A stretch of 64,000 nt of DNA from Psychrobacter maritimus (GTDB taxonomy: Bacteria > Pseudomonadota > Gammaproteobacteria > Pseudomonadales > Moraxellaceae), in the NCBI RefSeq assembly GCF_904846345.1, contig NZ_CAJHAJ010000009.1, forward strand, positions 18,394 to 82,393, read 5' to 3'. The translations under genes were made by a program, and so were the position numbers. This document shows, piece after piece, positions 46,990 to 58,356 of this stretch. The notes beneath the pieces were generated by a model. That model had not been told where the DNA came from, ran no database searches, and worked only from the letters and a program-made list of their open reading frames with translations. Every line of letters starts with the position of its first letter. Within the stretch, counting starts at the first letter, position 1.

Positions 46990-47826
46990 ATGACACGGAT
47001 GCATTTGCGCACTGCTATTTTTGGCTCATCACGCCGCAAGGCGATTGGCGTGATGCTACTGACCAGCATCGCCGCGACTGGCTGTACCACCAACTATCTA
47101 ACCAATAGTACAGAAGGTACGTATGGCGTACCGATGACAGAGCGCACCATTCCGCAGCGTCTGCTCGATCGCAGTATTGAGCATACCGTCAAGATTAACG
47201 TCTATGGTCTGCAAGAAAATTTACAGCAAACCAGCCGTATGAGCATTGATAGCTTTAATAGTGAAGTACTGCTCACCGGTGAAGTGCCAACGCAAGCCAT
47301 CAAAGCAGAAATTGAAAAAGTCGTCAGCTCTATGCCAGACGTGCGTCATGTCTATAATGAGCTTAACGTCAGTGCCTCAAGGGGCTATAGCTCAACCGTC
47401 CACGATGGTTATATTACCTCTAAACTACTGGCAAAAGTCGCCTCTAGTAATGGTGTGAAAGCCTCGCAAATTAAGGCGGTGACCAATGATGGCGTAGTTT
47501 ATATTATGGGGCGTATGACACCAACGCAGCAAAGCCACTTGATTGATATTGCCAATAATACCGTCGGCATCACAGAGTTGGTGCTACTGACCACCGTTGT
47601 TGATGATAGAGGGGTAAAGATAGGCGATGATGACATCATGTATGAAAATAATTTGGCCAATCCTGCGGCCATACCAGTCGTTGAAAGTGGTGCTGCGCCA
47701 GCACTAGCAAGTTCGGCAGCGGTAGATCCAACGATTAATGCCACGCCGATTATCGTCAACGAAGATGGTACGCCTATCAATCAGCCGTCATCGAGTCCTT
47801 ATATTGACCTTTATCAAAATCCCTAA
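46990..47826 (+). CDS. dolP: BON-domain lipoprotein, DolP/YraP-like
   Basis: The 278-aa protein starts with a signal ending SIAATGC (Cys32), so it is a lipoprotein, probably outer-membrane. Two BON domains follow: about residues 60-120 (SIEHTVKINVYGLQ...VLLTGEVPTQAIKAEIEKVVSSMPDVRHVYNELN) and 130-205. In E. coli the gene order rsmI-lpoA-yraN-diaA-dolP is known; here rsmI, yraN and this gene sit together but lpoA and diaA are absent. The C-terminal 70 residues are low-complexity. Symbol by context and domains. Confidence 0.82.
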   Translation: MTRMHLRTAIFGSSRRKAIGVMLLTSIAATGCTTNYLTNSTEGTYGVPMTERTIPQRLLDRSIEHTVKINVYGLQENLQQTSRMSIDSFNSEVLLTGEVPTQAIKAEIEKVVSSMPDVRHVYNELNVSASRGYSSTVHDGYITSKLLAKVASSNGVKASQIKAVTNDGVVYIMGRMTPTQQSHLIDIANNTVGITELVLLTTVVDDRGVKIGDDDIMYENNLANPAAIPVVESGAAPALASSAAVDPTINATPIIVNEDGTPINQPSSSPYIDLYQNP

Positions 47827-48018
47827 CTAGCTGTTTTGATTACAAGCACAAGAATGCTAAACAGTCATAACAGGAACAGCACGATAAATCCCTAGCCAGC
47901 CAGTAAGATATAGACCGTAAAAATAGAAACGATAGCTTGAATAAAACAGTCGTTTTATTATCAAGTATAAACCGACGACTGATGTATTAATGATTGACCG
48001 ATAATAGGACTGCTGGCG

Positions 48019-49011
48019 ATGACGGATTTAAATAAAGAGACTTTAGAAACTGTGCAAACTGGGCAAACTGGGAAAATAAAGAGTCGCAAGCCTAAACGTA
48101 TCAGCGTGGGCGTTACGGCGGCATTGGCCGTTGGCGGTATTGCGCTTGCAACTCAGCAAGTACAGGCATTATCGGCGCTGGCTATCGTGAATGGTATCAC
48201 CTCAAATGGCGGTGTTGGTGTCAGTAAAAATATTTTGTATGGCGATGAGCCCAATCAAGATTTAGATATTTATTATCCTAAACCTTTAACAAAAGCCATG
48301 AAGTCAAAAAACGTGACTGATGATAACGCTATTAATGACAGCTATCCGATGGTGGTTTTTGTCCATGGCGGTTCGTGGGAAAGTGGTAGTAAAGATGAAT
48401 ACGCCTTTGTTGGTCAAAGCTTGGCGCAAGCGGGCTATGTCACCGCAGTGATTAATTATCGTAAAGCCCCTGAGCATGTGTATCCTGATTACGTGCAAGA
48501 TGCCGCGCAGGCCATCGCTTGGAGTTATAACAATGCCAAGAGCCTCCACGCTGACCCTAAGCGTTTGGCGGTGATAGGACATTCTGCGGGTGCATTTAAC
48601 GCGGTTGCTGCTGTCGCCAATGAAGATTTTTTAGCACCTTATGGGGTAAAGTCAAAAGATATTGCTGCCGTAATTGGCATTGCGGGCCCTTATAGCTATG
48701 ACTTTCGTAAATTCAGTAGTAGAACTGCCTTTGGATCAGATGCGACGCCAGAGACAGTGATGCCAGACCGCCAAATTAAAGGTGCGCAGCCACCGTATTT
48801 ATTATTGACTGCCGAAAAAGACAAAATCGTCCATGTGACCAATACCACTAAAATGACACAGGCATTAAAAGCGGCGGGCGTTAAAGTGGAAGCAGGCGAA
48901 ATCGCAGGCGCCAGTCATGCGACCAGTATCGGTGCGATGGCACCGCCATTACGCTGGGTCAATGATGTGCGCGCGCAAGTGCTCAGCTATCTTGATAAAA
49001 CCCTTAAGTAG
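48019..49011 (+). CDS. Alpha/beta hydrolase (esterase/lipase, BD-FAE-like)
   Basis: The 330-aa protein has a hydrophobic N-terminal segment near residues 28-48 (signal or anchor). The alpha/beta hydrolase core begins with the oxyanion motif VFVHGGSWESGSK, then the nucleophile elbow IGHSAGAFNA near residue 190 and a late GASHATS His. This resembles BD-FAE or kynurenine formamidase-like esterases. Substrate unknown. It is adjacent to the BON lipoprotein but the link is unproven. Confidence 0.88.
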   Translation: MTDLNKETLETVQTGQTGKIKSRKPKRISVGVTAALAVGGIALATQQVQALSALAIVNGITSNGGVGVSKNILYGDEPNQDLDIYYPKPLTKAMKSKNVTDDNAINDSYPMVVFVHGGSWESGSKDEYAFVGQSLAQAGYVTAVINYRKAPEHVYPDYVQDAAQAIAWSYNNAKSLHADPKRLAVIGHSAGAFNAVAAVANEDFLAPYGVKSKDIAAVIGIAGPYSYDFRKFSSRTAFGSDATPETVMPDRQIKGAQPPYLLLTAEKDKIVHVTNTTKMTQALKAAGVKVEAGEIAGASHATSIGAMAPPLRWVNDVRAQVLSYLDKTLK

Positions 49012-49175
49012 TTAATGTCACAAATAGTTAGCGCTCATTGATTACAGTACGTTTGCCGCTATGATAAATAGTTAAACGCAGTTGCGTAAGACAGTACTGT
49101 AAGATGGTCAAACTCTTGTTATAATGACGTTACTTTAATCCTATACCCTATTTAAACTTTAAGGCAGAATATTCT

Positions 49176-49427
49176 ATGAGCATGAACGCTGACGATTTGA
49201 TTGCATTTTTACAAACTCACTTCCCAGATGCTTTTATTCAAGCTGCCAATCAAGGTACCAAGTTTGATGTACGGGTGGTCGATGCCAGTTTTGAAGGCAA
49301 GCGCGCGGTTCAGCGTCAGCAAGCCGTTTACGCCTTGGTAAACGACAAGATTGCGAGCGGTGATATTCATGCGCTCAATATTCAAGCCTTAACGCCAGCC
49401 GAATGGGACGTTCAATCTCAAGGCTAA
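49176..49427 (+). CDS. ibaG: BolA-family protein (IbaG-like)
   Basis: The 83-aa protein fits the BolA/YrbA fold, with the helix-turn segment HFPDAFIQAANQGTKFDVRVVDASFEGKRAVQRQQAVYALV. IbaG partners with monothiol glutaredoxins and Fe-S clusters. The gene lies directly upstream of murA, as in many gammaproteobacteria, which is the main support for IbaG over BolA proper. Confidence 0.9.
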   Translation: MSMNADDLIAFLQTHFPDAFIQAANQGTKFDVRVVDASFEGKRAVQRQQAVYALVNDKIASGDIHALNIQALTPAEWDVQSQG

Positions 49428-49456
49428 CTCTTTTTACCTATGACTTTTATCTATGA

Positions 49457-50815
<1,359 letters not shown>

Positions 50816-50915
50816 AAGGGTTAATTAGCCGCTGTTATTGGTATTCACGTCTATTTATTAAACTTAATAATGCCTTTTAAGTAAGGCAACTAACTGTACA
50901 CGGACACGAGTCATT

Positions 50916-51611
50916 ATGACTGAAGCAAGCAATAGCCTTCCAACTGACGGCTTATTAAACGAAGTAAATGATGAGTTTTCAGGTTTGACACTTGCGCTAT
51001 CAAAGGGTCGTATCTTAGAAGAAACGATGCCTTTGTTACGCGCTGCTGGTGTCGAATTATTAGAAGACCCTGAAGCGTCGCGCAAACTTATTTTTCCAAC
51101 CTCAAACCCAAATGTACGTGTCTTAATTTTGCGTGCCAGTGACGTGCCAACTTATGTTGAACACGGTGCTGCTGATTTTGGCGTGGCGGGTAAAGATGTG
51201 TTGCTTGAGCATGGTGCCAATCACGTTTATGAATTGCTAGATTTGCAGATTGCCCAGTGTAAGCTGATGACCGCTGGCGTTAAAGGTGCGCCGCTGCCAA
51301 ATCGTCGTCTGCGTATTGCGACTAAATACGTCAATGTTGCTCGTGCTTACTTTGCCAGCCAAGGTCAGCAAGTCGATGTGATTAAACTGTATGGGTCGAT
51401 GGAGCTTGCACCATTAGTTGGTTTGGGTGACTTGATTGTTGACGTCGTCGATACTGGTAATACGCTACGCGCCAATGGACTGGAAGCGCGCGACCATATT
51501 TGCGATGTGTCGTCACGCCTGATTGTCAATCAAGTCAGCTATAAGCGTAAATTTGCCCTGCTTGAGCCGATTTTAGATAGCTTTAAAAACAGTATTGCCA
51601 GCGCTTCTTAA
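50916..51611 (+). CDS. hisG: ATP phosphoribosyltransferase, short form
   Basis: HisG makes phosphoribosyl-ATP, the first step of histidine synthesis. At 231 aa it lacks the C-terminal regulatory domain, so it is the short HisG(S) form. That form requires HisZ, which must be encoded elsewhere. The family motifs [26 protein letters not shown] and [13 protein letters not shown] are present. A terminator at 51697-51745 follows and separates it from hisD. Confidence 0.97.
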   Translation: MTEASNSLPTDGLLNEVNDEFSGLTLALSKGRILEETMPLLRAAGVELLEDPEASRKLIFPTSNPNVRVLILRASDVPTYVEHGAADFGVAGKDVLLEHGANHVYELLDLQIAQCKLMTAGVKGAPLPNRRLRIATKYVNVARAYFASQGQQVDVIKLYGSMELAPLVGLGDLIVDVVDTGNTLRANGLEARDHICDVSSRLIVNQVSYKRKFALLEPILDSFKNSIASAS

Positions 51612-51696
51612 ACCAATACTTGTTTGGTACTGATGCAACGCGCTTATCACACGCTAGCAATCATTGATAATATCAAGCACGGTTATACAAAATTTT

Positions 51697-51745
51697 AAAC
51701 CAGTTTGGCGCTCTAGGATAGATATAGCGTGCTAAACTGGTTTTG
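51697..51745 (+). terminator. Terminator between hisG and hisD
   Basis: A long stem (AAACCAGTTTGGCGCT pairing with AGCGTGCTAAACTGGTTT) is followed by TTTTG. It could be partial, allowing read-through. Confidence 0.75.
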
Positions 51746-51899
51746 TTGTATTTGCTTGCCAGAAAATAAAAGCTCAGTATAATCTGAGTCAGCCATCCAT
51801 AAATACGCTGGAATACCAGCCTTTTTTATTTTCCCAATTGCCCTTTTATCCCATCTATTCTTTATAGCCGTATTTCATGCTCAACTATAGGATTAAGTC

Positions 51900-53195
51900 A
51901 TGCGCCAACTAAGTACTCAAGATGCTGATTTTGACAGTCAACTGACCCAACTGCTTGCTTTTGAAACCGTGAACGATGTTGAATTGCTAAAAACCGTTGA
52001 CGATATCATTGCAAAAGTACGTCATGGTGGCGATAGCGTGGTACTGGCCTTGACCCAACAGTTTGATCAGCATCCAGCGACGACGATACAAGAGCTAGAG
52101 CTGACTAAAGAGGCGCTTGCTGAAGCGTTTGCCAATCTTGACGATACCGTCAAAACGGCTTTGATGACCGCAGCGAGACGCGTACGAACATTCCATGAGC
52201 GCCAAGTGCAAGAAACTTGGCAATATGAAGACGAGCTTGGCAATCGCTTAGGTCAAAAAGTAACGCCGCTTGATCGCGTTGGTATTTATGTGCCCGGCGG
52301 TTTGGCATCTTATCCGTCTTCCGTATTGATGAATGCTATTCCTGCCAAAGTAGCTGGCGTTGCCGAGGTAATCATGGTGGTACCAGCGCCAAAAGGCGTG
52401 CTCAATCCATTGGTATTGGCCGCGGCGCATTTGGCACAAGTTGACCGCGTCTTTACCATCGGCGGTGCACAAGCCGTTGCTGCCTTGGCATACGGTACCG
52501 AAACGATACCGGCTGTAGACAAAATCACTGGCCCTGGTAACAAATACGTCGCTGCGGCAAAGCGGGCAGTATTTGGTCAAGTCGGTATCGATATGATTGC
52601 CGGCCCCTCTGAAGTATTGGTCTATGCAGAAGGCGAGGCGCAAGATCGCGCGGATTGGTTGGCGATGGATTTATTGTCACAAGCAGAGCATGACCGTATC
52701 GCCCAAGCTATCTTCGTGACCACATGTAGTAAGCAGCTTAAAGAAGTCGCTGCTGAGATTGAAAAAGCCTTGGCAGAGTTGCCAAAAGCCGATATCGCCC
52801 GTGATTCCCTAAAAAATCGTGGCGCGCTGATTTTGGTTAAAGACCGCGCGGAAGGTATGGCGGTGATTAATCGCGTTGCCCCTGAGCATTTAGAGTTGTC
52901 CGTCGATGAGCCTGATGCGTTACTTGATGATATTCGTCATGCTGGTGCTATCTTTATGGGTCGTCATACGCCTGAGGCGATTGGTGACTACTGTGCAGGT
53001 CCCAATCATGTATTGCCAACCTCTGGTACCGCGCGTTTTTCTTCGCCGCTCGGTGTTTATGACTTTCAAAAGAAATCATCGATTATTTATTGCAGTGAGG
53101 CGGGTAGTAAGCCGCTGGCTAAGACAGCAGATATTTTAGCGCAGCGTGAGGACTTAGAAGCCCATGCGCGCTCAGCCCGTTATCGTTATCAATAA
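51900..53195 (+). CDS. hisD: Histidinol dehydrogenase
   Basis: HisD oxidises histidinol to histidine in two NAD-linked steps using zinc. The family blocks [50 protein letters not shown] and the C-terminal [16 protein letters not shown] are complete. At 431 aa it has family length. hisC follows 179 bp downstream. The histidine genes are grouped but not overlapping. Confidence 0.98.
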   Translation: MRQLSTQDADFDSQLTQLLAFETVNDVELLKTVDDIIAKVRHGGDSVVLALTQQFDQHPATTIQELELTKEALAEAFANLDDTVKTALMTAARRVRTFHERQVQETWQYEDELGNRLGQKVTPLDRVGIYVPGGLASYPSSVLMNAIPAKVAGVAEVIMVVPAPKGVLNPLVLAAAHLAQVDRVFTIGGAQAVAALAYGTETIPAVDKITGPGNKYVAAAKRAVFGQVGIDMIAGPSEVLVYAEGEAQDRADWLAMDLLSQAEHDRIAQAIFVTTCSKQLKEVAAEIEKALAELPKADIARDSLKNRGALILVKDRAEGMAVINRVAPEHLELSVDEPDALLDDIRHAGAIFMGRHTPEAIGDYCAGPNHVLPTSGTARFSSPLGVYDFQKKSSIIYCSEAGSKPLAKTADILAQREDLEAHARSARYRYQ

Positions 53196-53374
53196 CAGCT
53201 ATAGGTCGATGTAAGATTTGCTTTTGAGTTTTATTTTGAGAAGCTTTTTTAAGCATGTATGTTTAATGACTGCATTTACGAGATAGATTTAACAACTAAT
53301 TTTTAAGAACTATATTTACAAATTATATTTAATAAAGATGTCTAATAATGATATGGCTAATAGTAGGATAATTT

Positions 53375-54508
53375 ATGAGTGAGTTAAAGATAGACACCAG
53401 ACTTTGGTCTTCTAAAGCGCGTAACTTGTCACCTTACGTTCCTGGTGAGCAGCCTCAACATGAAAATTTGTGCAAATTGAATACCAATGAAAATCCATTT
53501 CCGCCCTCACCAAAAGTCGGTGAGGCAATCGCAAAGGTTTTACAGCAGCAAGCAGATGACCTACGTTTATATCCTGCACCTGAGTCTGATGAGTTGCGTG
53601 CTGCCTTGGCCGAGTTATATAACCTTGATATCAATCAAGTGTTTGTCGGTAATGGCTCTGATGAAGTATTGGCGCTGGTATTTGCCAGCTTTTTCCTAAA
53701 AGAGCGCCCTGTTTTAGCGCCTGATATTAGCTATAGTTTCTACCCTGTTTATGCCAATACTTTTGGTATTGAGCTGGTACCAATTGCCCTAGAAGAAGAC
53801 TTTAGTATCGACCCCGATGCCTATCGTCAGCCTTGTAGCGGTATCATCATCGCCAATCCTAATGCCCCAACCGGTTTATTATTATCGCTTGCTGATATTC
53901 GTAAGCTTGCTGGTGAGCACTCGAATTCAGTGATTGTGATTGACGAAGCTTATATCGATTTTGCGCAAAAAGAAGAGGGTAGCTTGGATACAGAAGTGTC
54001 AGCGGTTAGCCTGATTAATGAGTTTGATAATTTGCTCGTGACCCAAACCTTTTCAAAATCACGCTCGCTTGCCGGTTTACGTGTCGGTATGGCGTTTGGT
54101 AATGCGTCATTAATCGAAGCATTGACACGTATGAAAAATAGCTTTAATAGCTATCCGCTCGATAAGTTGGCGCAAGCGGGAGCGACCGCCAGCGTCTTAG
54201 ATGTGGAATATTTTACCCAGACCTGCCAGCAAGTCATCGACTTACGCCAAGCGCTCACCGCCGAGCTGACGGCGCTCGATTATGAAGTGCTGCCATCGCA
54301 CGCCAACTTTGTATTTGCCCGTCCAAAAGATGGTGAGGCAAGTGCGGTAGCCGGTACGTTACGCGAGCAAGGTATCATCGTGCGTCACTTTGATAAACCG
54401 CGTATCAATGAGTATCTACGTATTACCGTTGGTACAGCAGCGCAGAATCAGCGTTTGATTGACGCGTTAAAAGTATTGCAAGTAGAAGCTGAAAGCGTTG
54501 CTGAGTAA
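53375..54508 (+). CDS. hisC: Histidinol-phosphate aminotransferase
   Basis: The fold type I PLP enzyme shows NTNENPFPPSP, VFVGNGSDEVL, IANPNAPTG, IVIDEAYIDFA and the PLP Lys in TQTFSKSRSLAGLRVG near residue 228. It interconverts imidazole acetol phosphate and histidinol phosphate. Length is 377 aa, slightly above the usual 350. The stop is followed by AT-rich DNA, the palindromic repeat and then a bidirectional terminator. Confidence 0.96.
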   Translation: MSELKIDTRLWSSKARNLSPYVPGEQPQHENLCKLNTNENPFPPSPKVGEAIAKVLQQQADDLRLYPAPESDELRAALAELYNLDINQVFVGNGSDEVLALVFASFFLKERPVLAPDISYSFYPVYANTFGIELVPIALEEDFSIDPDAYRQPCSGIIIANPNAPTGLLLSLADIRKLAGEHSNSVIVIDEAYIDFAQKEEGSLDTEVSAVSLINEFDNLLVTQTFSKSRSLAGLRVGMAFGNASLIEALTRMKNSFNSYPLDKLAQAGATASVLDVEYFTQTCQQVIDLRQALTAELTALDYEVLPSHANFVFARPKDGEASAVAGTLREQGIIVRHFDKPRINEYLRITVGTAAQNQRLIDALKVLQVEAESVAE

Positions 54509-54569
54509 TACCTTGTTTAAGATTTATACTTTAATGGTCTAAAGTAAAAACACCAAGTTATAGTCAGTT

Positions 54570-54690
54570 CAAAATAAAATCGATACGTTAATAGTTAGGT
54601 GCGACTGGTATAAATTTTCCTTGCTTGCTGCTATCACAGAGGCTACGAAAAATTCATCACAGTCGCACTGTGTCTGTTTTAAAGTGCATC
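54570..54690. repeat. Dispersed palindromic repeat, copy 3
   Basis: Inner arms at 54599-54618 (GTGCGACTGGTATAAATTTT) and 54648-54668 pair well. The flanking CAAAATAAAATCGATACGTTA at 54570 matches copy 1 exactly over about 20 bases. The core has CTTGCTTGCTG and AGAGGCTACG. It lies in the convergent space between hisC and pabB. Confidence 0.85.
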
Positions 54691-54703
54691 TACTATATAT
54701 GAA

Positions 54704-54743
54704 TAAAAAAGCCTGCTCAACATGACGTGAGCAGGCTTTTTTA
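54704..54743. terminator. Bidirectional terminator between hisC and pabB
   Basis: The hairpin AAAAAAGCCTGCTCA / TGAGCAGGCTTTTTT has T-runs on both strands. Confidence 0.92.
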
Positions 54744-54779
54744 TTGGTTTTTTCTTCATCTTTTAAATAAAGCTGAAGT

Positions 54780-56492
54780 TTATTTATCACTATTGTCTTG
54801 AGTTAAAACACCTAAAAGGTTACCAACTTTATCAAGGCATTCTTGATATTCAGCATCACAGTCAGACGCAACAGTGATGCCACCGCCTGCCCATAAGTTG
54901 ACATGTCTTTCTTTTTTTCCTAGCTTATGATTTGATAAGTTATTTGCTTGCAAAGTACGTATCAATACATTCCATTGCCCGCTACCATCAAAGTTCATAT
55001 AACCTAATGTGCCACAATAAGCACCGCGCGCTGCACCTTCTAACTCCGAGATAATTTCAACGGCGCGTTTTTTTGGTGTACCTGTGATGGAACCGGCGGG
55101 CAAACTGCCAAACAATACGGCAAGCGGGTGGGTAGCTGTCTTTAGCTCAGCGGTGATGGTGCTGACCATATGATGTACATTGCTAAAGCTTTCAATCGCA
55201 AATAATTGCGGCACTTTGACGCTGCCAATCTTGGCATATTTGCCCAAATCATTACGTAGCAAATCGACAATCATGACGTTTTCGGCACGGTCTTTTTCGC
55301 TATCGATAAGCTGCTGTTTATAAACATTATCTTGTTCAGTATTTAACCCACGCGGCATCGTACCTTTAATAGGTTTGGTGCGTATATGGTGCTTGCCAGT
55401 ATTATCGTCTTTAATAAAGGTAAAAAATAATTCAGGCGAGCAGCTTAACAATTCAAATTGATGGTCTGGCGTATTAACGCTGATTTTACTATTAAAATCA
55501 TTAACCGCTAAATACCCTGCAAACGGCGCATGGGTATTACGATGCAAGGCAGGTAAATAATCAATAAGCATCGGTGTGACATTATCAGTGAGGTTTTGAT
55601 TAAAAGCGCCTTGCCATTGTTGGGTGAGATTGATTTGATAGCAGTCACCTTGTTGCAGATAGTTTTGCGTTTTATCAAAGGCTTGCTGATAATCCCGCTT
55701 ACTCCATTGCGCCTTTAATAATAAAGGCGTCGTTTTATATGATTCTTCGAGCACTGACTTTTCGAATGTTTGGTTAGATAATTCCTTATCCATTATATCT
55801 AAATATGAGATAAGCGCTTTAACCAGTACGCCTTTTTGTTCGTCATCAGTATCAGTATCAGTGACGCTGTCTTTTATAGTGAGCTGCCAGCTCGTTTGCT
55901 CAGCGTTTGGTGTCAAGTAGATATCATAATGTCCTAAGGCGGCACAAGGCTGCGCTGCGAGCTTTATTCGCGCGGCTGGGCTAAGCTCATAAGCGGCGAT
56001 ATCATAACCAATAAAGCCTATTAATCCATGCTGATAACTTAGCTGCTTATCATGATCTTCAATCGACAGAGAATCCTTATCATAAGTATCATCTGCGTCA
56101 TGAGCCTGACTATAAGCAATCAAATCCTCTTGCCAGTCGCTATAACTCATATAACTGCTAGTAATAGCCTGATTGGTTTTATCATGACTATATAAGCCAT
56201 CACGGCAATTTTTTATGACTTTATAGATGTTCGGTTGTTGATTAGGCAATTTAGAATCAGAAAGATAATAAACCGACCAGCTCATTTTTGGTAATAAACC
56301 AATCACAGGGCGTCCATCGTTATTCAGCCAAACCAATTGCCAGTTTGCGTTAGGATTTTGTCCATACAGATGACGCTTTAGTTTTGGCAGTAACTCTGCG
56401 GCAGACAGATCACCAAAACGCCAGCTAGTTTGAGGAGCTGGCGATGGGGCAGATGCTGTCTGCTCAGTTTTAAGATGCGGTGCTACGAGCAT
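54780..56492 (-). CDS. pabB: Aminodeoxychorismate synthase component I
   Basis: PabB, with a glutaminase (PabA) encoded elsewhere, makes aminodeoxychorismate for folate. Chorismate-binding motifs are clear: RTKPIKGTMPRG, DSEKDRAENVMIVDLLRNDLGKYA, PAGSITGTPKKRAVEII and AYCGTLGY. At 570 aa it is longer than E. coli PabB (453), with an enlarged N-terminal part holding a polar insertion near residues 150-230. It starts 2 bp after the fabB stop on the minus strand, so the pair is probably co-transcribed. PabC is not fused. Confidence 0.93.
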   Translation of the reverse strand: MLVAPHLKTEQTASAPSPAPQTSWRFGDLSAAELLPKLKRHLYGQNPNANWQLVWLNNDGRPVIGLLPKMSWSVYYLSDSKLPNQQPNIYKVIKNCRDGLYSHDKTNQAITSSYMSYSDWQEDLIAYSQAHDADDTYDKDSLSIEDHDKQLSYQHGLIGFIGYDIAAYELSPAARIKLAAQPCAALGHYDIYLTPNAEQTSWQLTIKDSVTDTDTDDEQKGVLVKALISYLDIMDKELSNQTFEKSVLEESYKTTPLLLKAQWSKRDYQQAFDKTQNYLQQGDCYQINLTQQWQGAFNQNLTDNVTPMLIDYLPALHRNTHAPFAGYLAVNDFNSKISVNTPDHQFELLSCSPELFFTFIKDDNTGKHHIRTKPIKGTMPRGLNTEQDNVYKQQLIDSEKDRAENVMIVDLLRNDLGKYAKIGSVKVPQLFAIESFSNVHHMVSTITAELKTATHPLAVLFGSLPAGSITGTPKKRAVEIISELEGAARGAYCGTLGYMNFDGSGQWNVLIRTLQANNLSNHKLGKKERHVNLWAGGGITVASDCDAEYQECLDKVGNLLGVLTQDNSDK

Positions 56493-56494
56493 AG

Positions 56495-57730
56495 TTAGGC
56501 GTCAAACTTTTTAATAATTAAGGTAGCATTAGTACCGCCAAAGCCAAAGCTATTGCTCATAAGCGTTTCAAGCTCAACATCACGCTTTTCAGTGACAATA
56601 TCAAAGCCTTCAGCAGCAGGGTCTAATTCTGTAATATTGATACTTGGGGCAATAAAGCCTTCTTGTAGCATCAGTAAGCAATAAATCAATTCTTGCGCGC
56701 CGACTGCACCGAGGCTATGACCGGTCATTGACTTGGTTGAGCTGATAGCAGGTACTTGATTGACATCGTCACCAAATACTTTGGCAATGGCTTTAAGCTC
56801 AGTCACATCCCCTAGCGGCGTACTGGTACCGTGGCTATTGATGTAGTCAACGCTTTCTAAGCCTGCTTCAGCAAGGGCGAGTTGCATACAGCGGACAGCG
56901 CCTTCACCACTTGGCGCGACCATTTCAGCGCCATCAGAGCTGGCACCATAACCGACGATTTCAGCTAAGATATTGGCACCGCGCGCTTGGGCGTGCTCAA
57001 GACTTTCAACCACGACCATCGCGCCGCCTGCTGCAATCACAAAACCATCACGGTTTTTATCATACGCTCTAGAGGCAAGTATCGGCGTGTCATTATACTG
57101 CGTACTGACTGCGCCCATGGCATCAAACATACAAGACTGCGTCCAATGTTCCGCTTCACTACCGCCAGCAAGTATCACATCGGCTTTACCAAGTTGGATA
57201 AGCTCAGCAGCATGACCGATACAATGCGTTGATGTTGCGCAAGCAGAAGATAACGAGTAGGAGATACCTTGGATTTTCAAACCCGTTGCCAGCGCCGCTG
57301 ATACCGAGCTGCCCATGGTTTTTGGCACCGCCATCGCACCGACACCGCGCAGACCTTTTTCACGCATCGCATCGATGGCATTAACGATATTTTCGGTTGA
57401 TGCGCCGCCTGAGCTTGCGACCACACCCACACGCGGATTATTGTTGATGGTCTCAAGCGAGAGGCCTGACTGCTCAATGGCGTCTAAAGCGCTAACATAA
57501 GCATAAAGGCTTGCGTCACTAAAAAAACGCTTCAATTTACGGTCAATGCCCGACGTATCAAGTTCTGACTTATCAATACTACCGCTAACGTGTGATTTAA
57601 AGTCGTGCTCAGCATACGATTCATTGAACGTAATACCTGAGCGCCCTTGTTTAAGAGCATCGGTGACAGTCGCCAAATCATGTCCGATACAAGAGACTAT
57701 CCCTGCTCCAGTGATAACAACGCGGCGCAT
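56495..57730 (-). CDS. fabB: Beta-ketoacyl-ACP synthase I
   Basis: FabB elongates fatty acids and is essential for the unsaturated branch. The catalytic Cys164 is in [10 protein letters not shown]. The two histidines appear as [11 protein letters not shown] and [12 protein letters not shown]. At 411 aa the length and the start [16 protein letters not shown] are typical of FabB rather than FabF. It precedes pabB with a 2-bp gap on the minus strand. Confidence 0.95.
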   Translation of the reverse strand: MRRVVITGAGIVSCIGHDLATVTDALKQGRSGITFNESYAEHDFKSHVSGSIDKSELDTSGIDRKLKRFFSDASLYAYVSALDAIEQSGLSLETINNNPRVGVVASSGGASTENIVNAIDAMREKGLRGVGAMAVPKTMGSSVSAALATGLKIQGISYSLSSACATSTHCIGHAAELIQLGKADVILAGGSEAEHWTQSCMFDAMGAVSTQYNDTPILASRAYDKNRDGFVIAAGGAMVVVESLEHAQARGANILAEIVGYGASSDGAEMVAPSGEGAVRCMQLALAEAGLESVDYINSHGTSTPLGDVTELKAIAKVFGDDVNQVPAISSTKSMTGHSLGAVGAQELIYCLLMLQEGFIAPSINITELDPAAEGFDIVTEKRDVELETLMSNSFGFGGTNATLIIKKFDA

Positions 57731-58356
57731 ATACTATTCCTTATGAGTAACGATTTTTTGATAATTACCTTTAACAATCGCTTTTAAATATTTACTGCTA
57801 TTATCTAACATCCAAACCCTTTATCGTTGCTAATAAAATTAATAAATAAGGTTTTGGACGCTAAATGCTTATTTGACAGTCATTATAATGGTTAGAATAA
57901 AACACTATTCTTTATAGATACTACTTTATAAATACTGCTCGCTAAATAAAAGTACAACTGTACTTTGAATTATGGCCTATGATAACGTATCAAGGGTTTA
58001 AAATCTTGGCGTAAGTGTAAAATAACGACAAAACCACGCTTATTATTAAAAATAAACAGTCAGTATTCTCGTAGGATTAGCACGGTGTGCGCCTCATGAT
58101 TATGAGGCTAAAAGGTGAGATTATAAATAGCATAAACTCATTTCAGCTACAGCGCATTTAGTTATATACTAAAGTCCTTGGCAGCCATAGATAAGGGATA
58201 CTTTTAGATACAAAACTGGCGCTGGCGATAACATTGTTGGCACTGACAGCCATTATCAGCGTTCGCTAGAATGGCATTCAATTTAAAAAGTATCTGTTTA
58301 AAAAGTATCTATAAATAATATTAATAACAAACACTCATCATATTAAGGACATCAAG
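57731..58356. other. Divergent region between fabB and EcsC gene
   Basis: These 626 AT-rich bases contain both promoters. A 15-bp duplication lies at 58282-58311. I recognise no fatty-acid regulator site and no gene. Confidence 0.5.
58282..58311. repeat. 15-bp tandem duplication upstream of EcsC gene
   Basis: TTTAAAAAGTATCTG is followed at once by TTTAAAAAGTATCTA. Confidence 0.9.

Noticed and set aside
54569..54790. A 73-codon minus-strand frame over palindromic repeat copy 3
   Set aside because: It spans the repeat and the terminator, which explain the sequence better than a protein does. No ribosome site.
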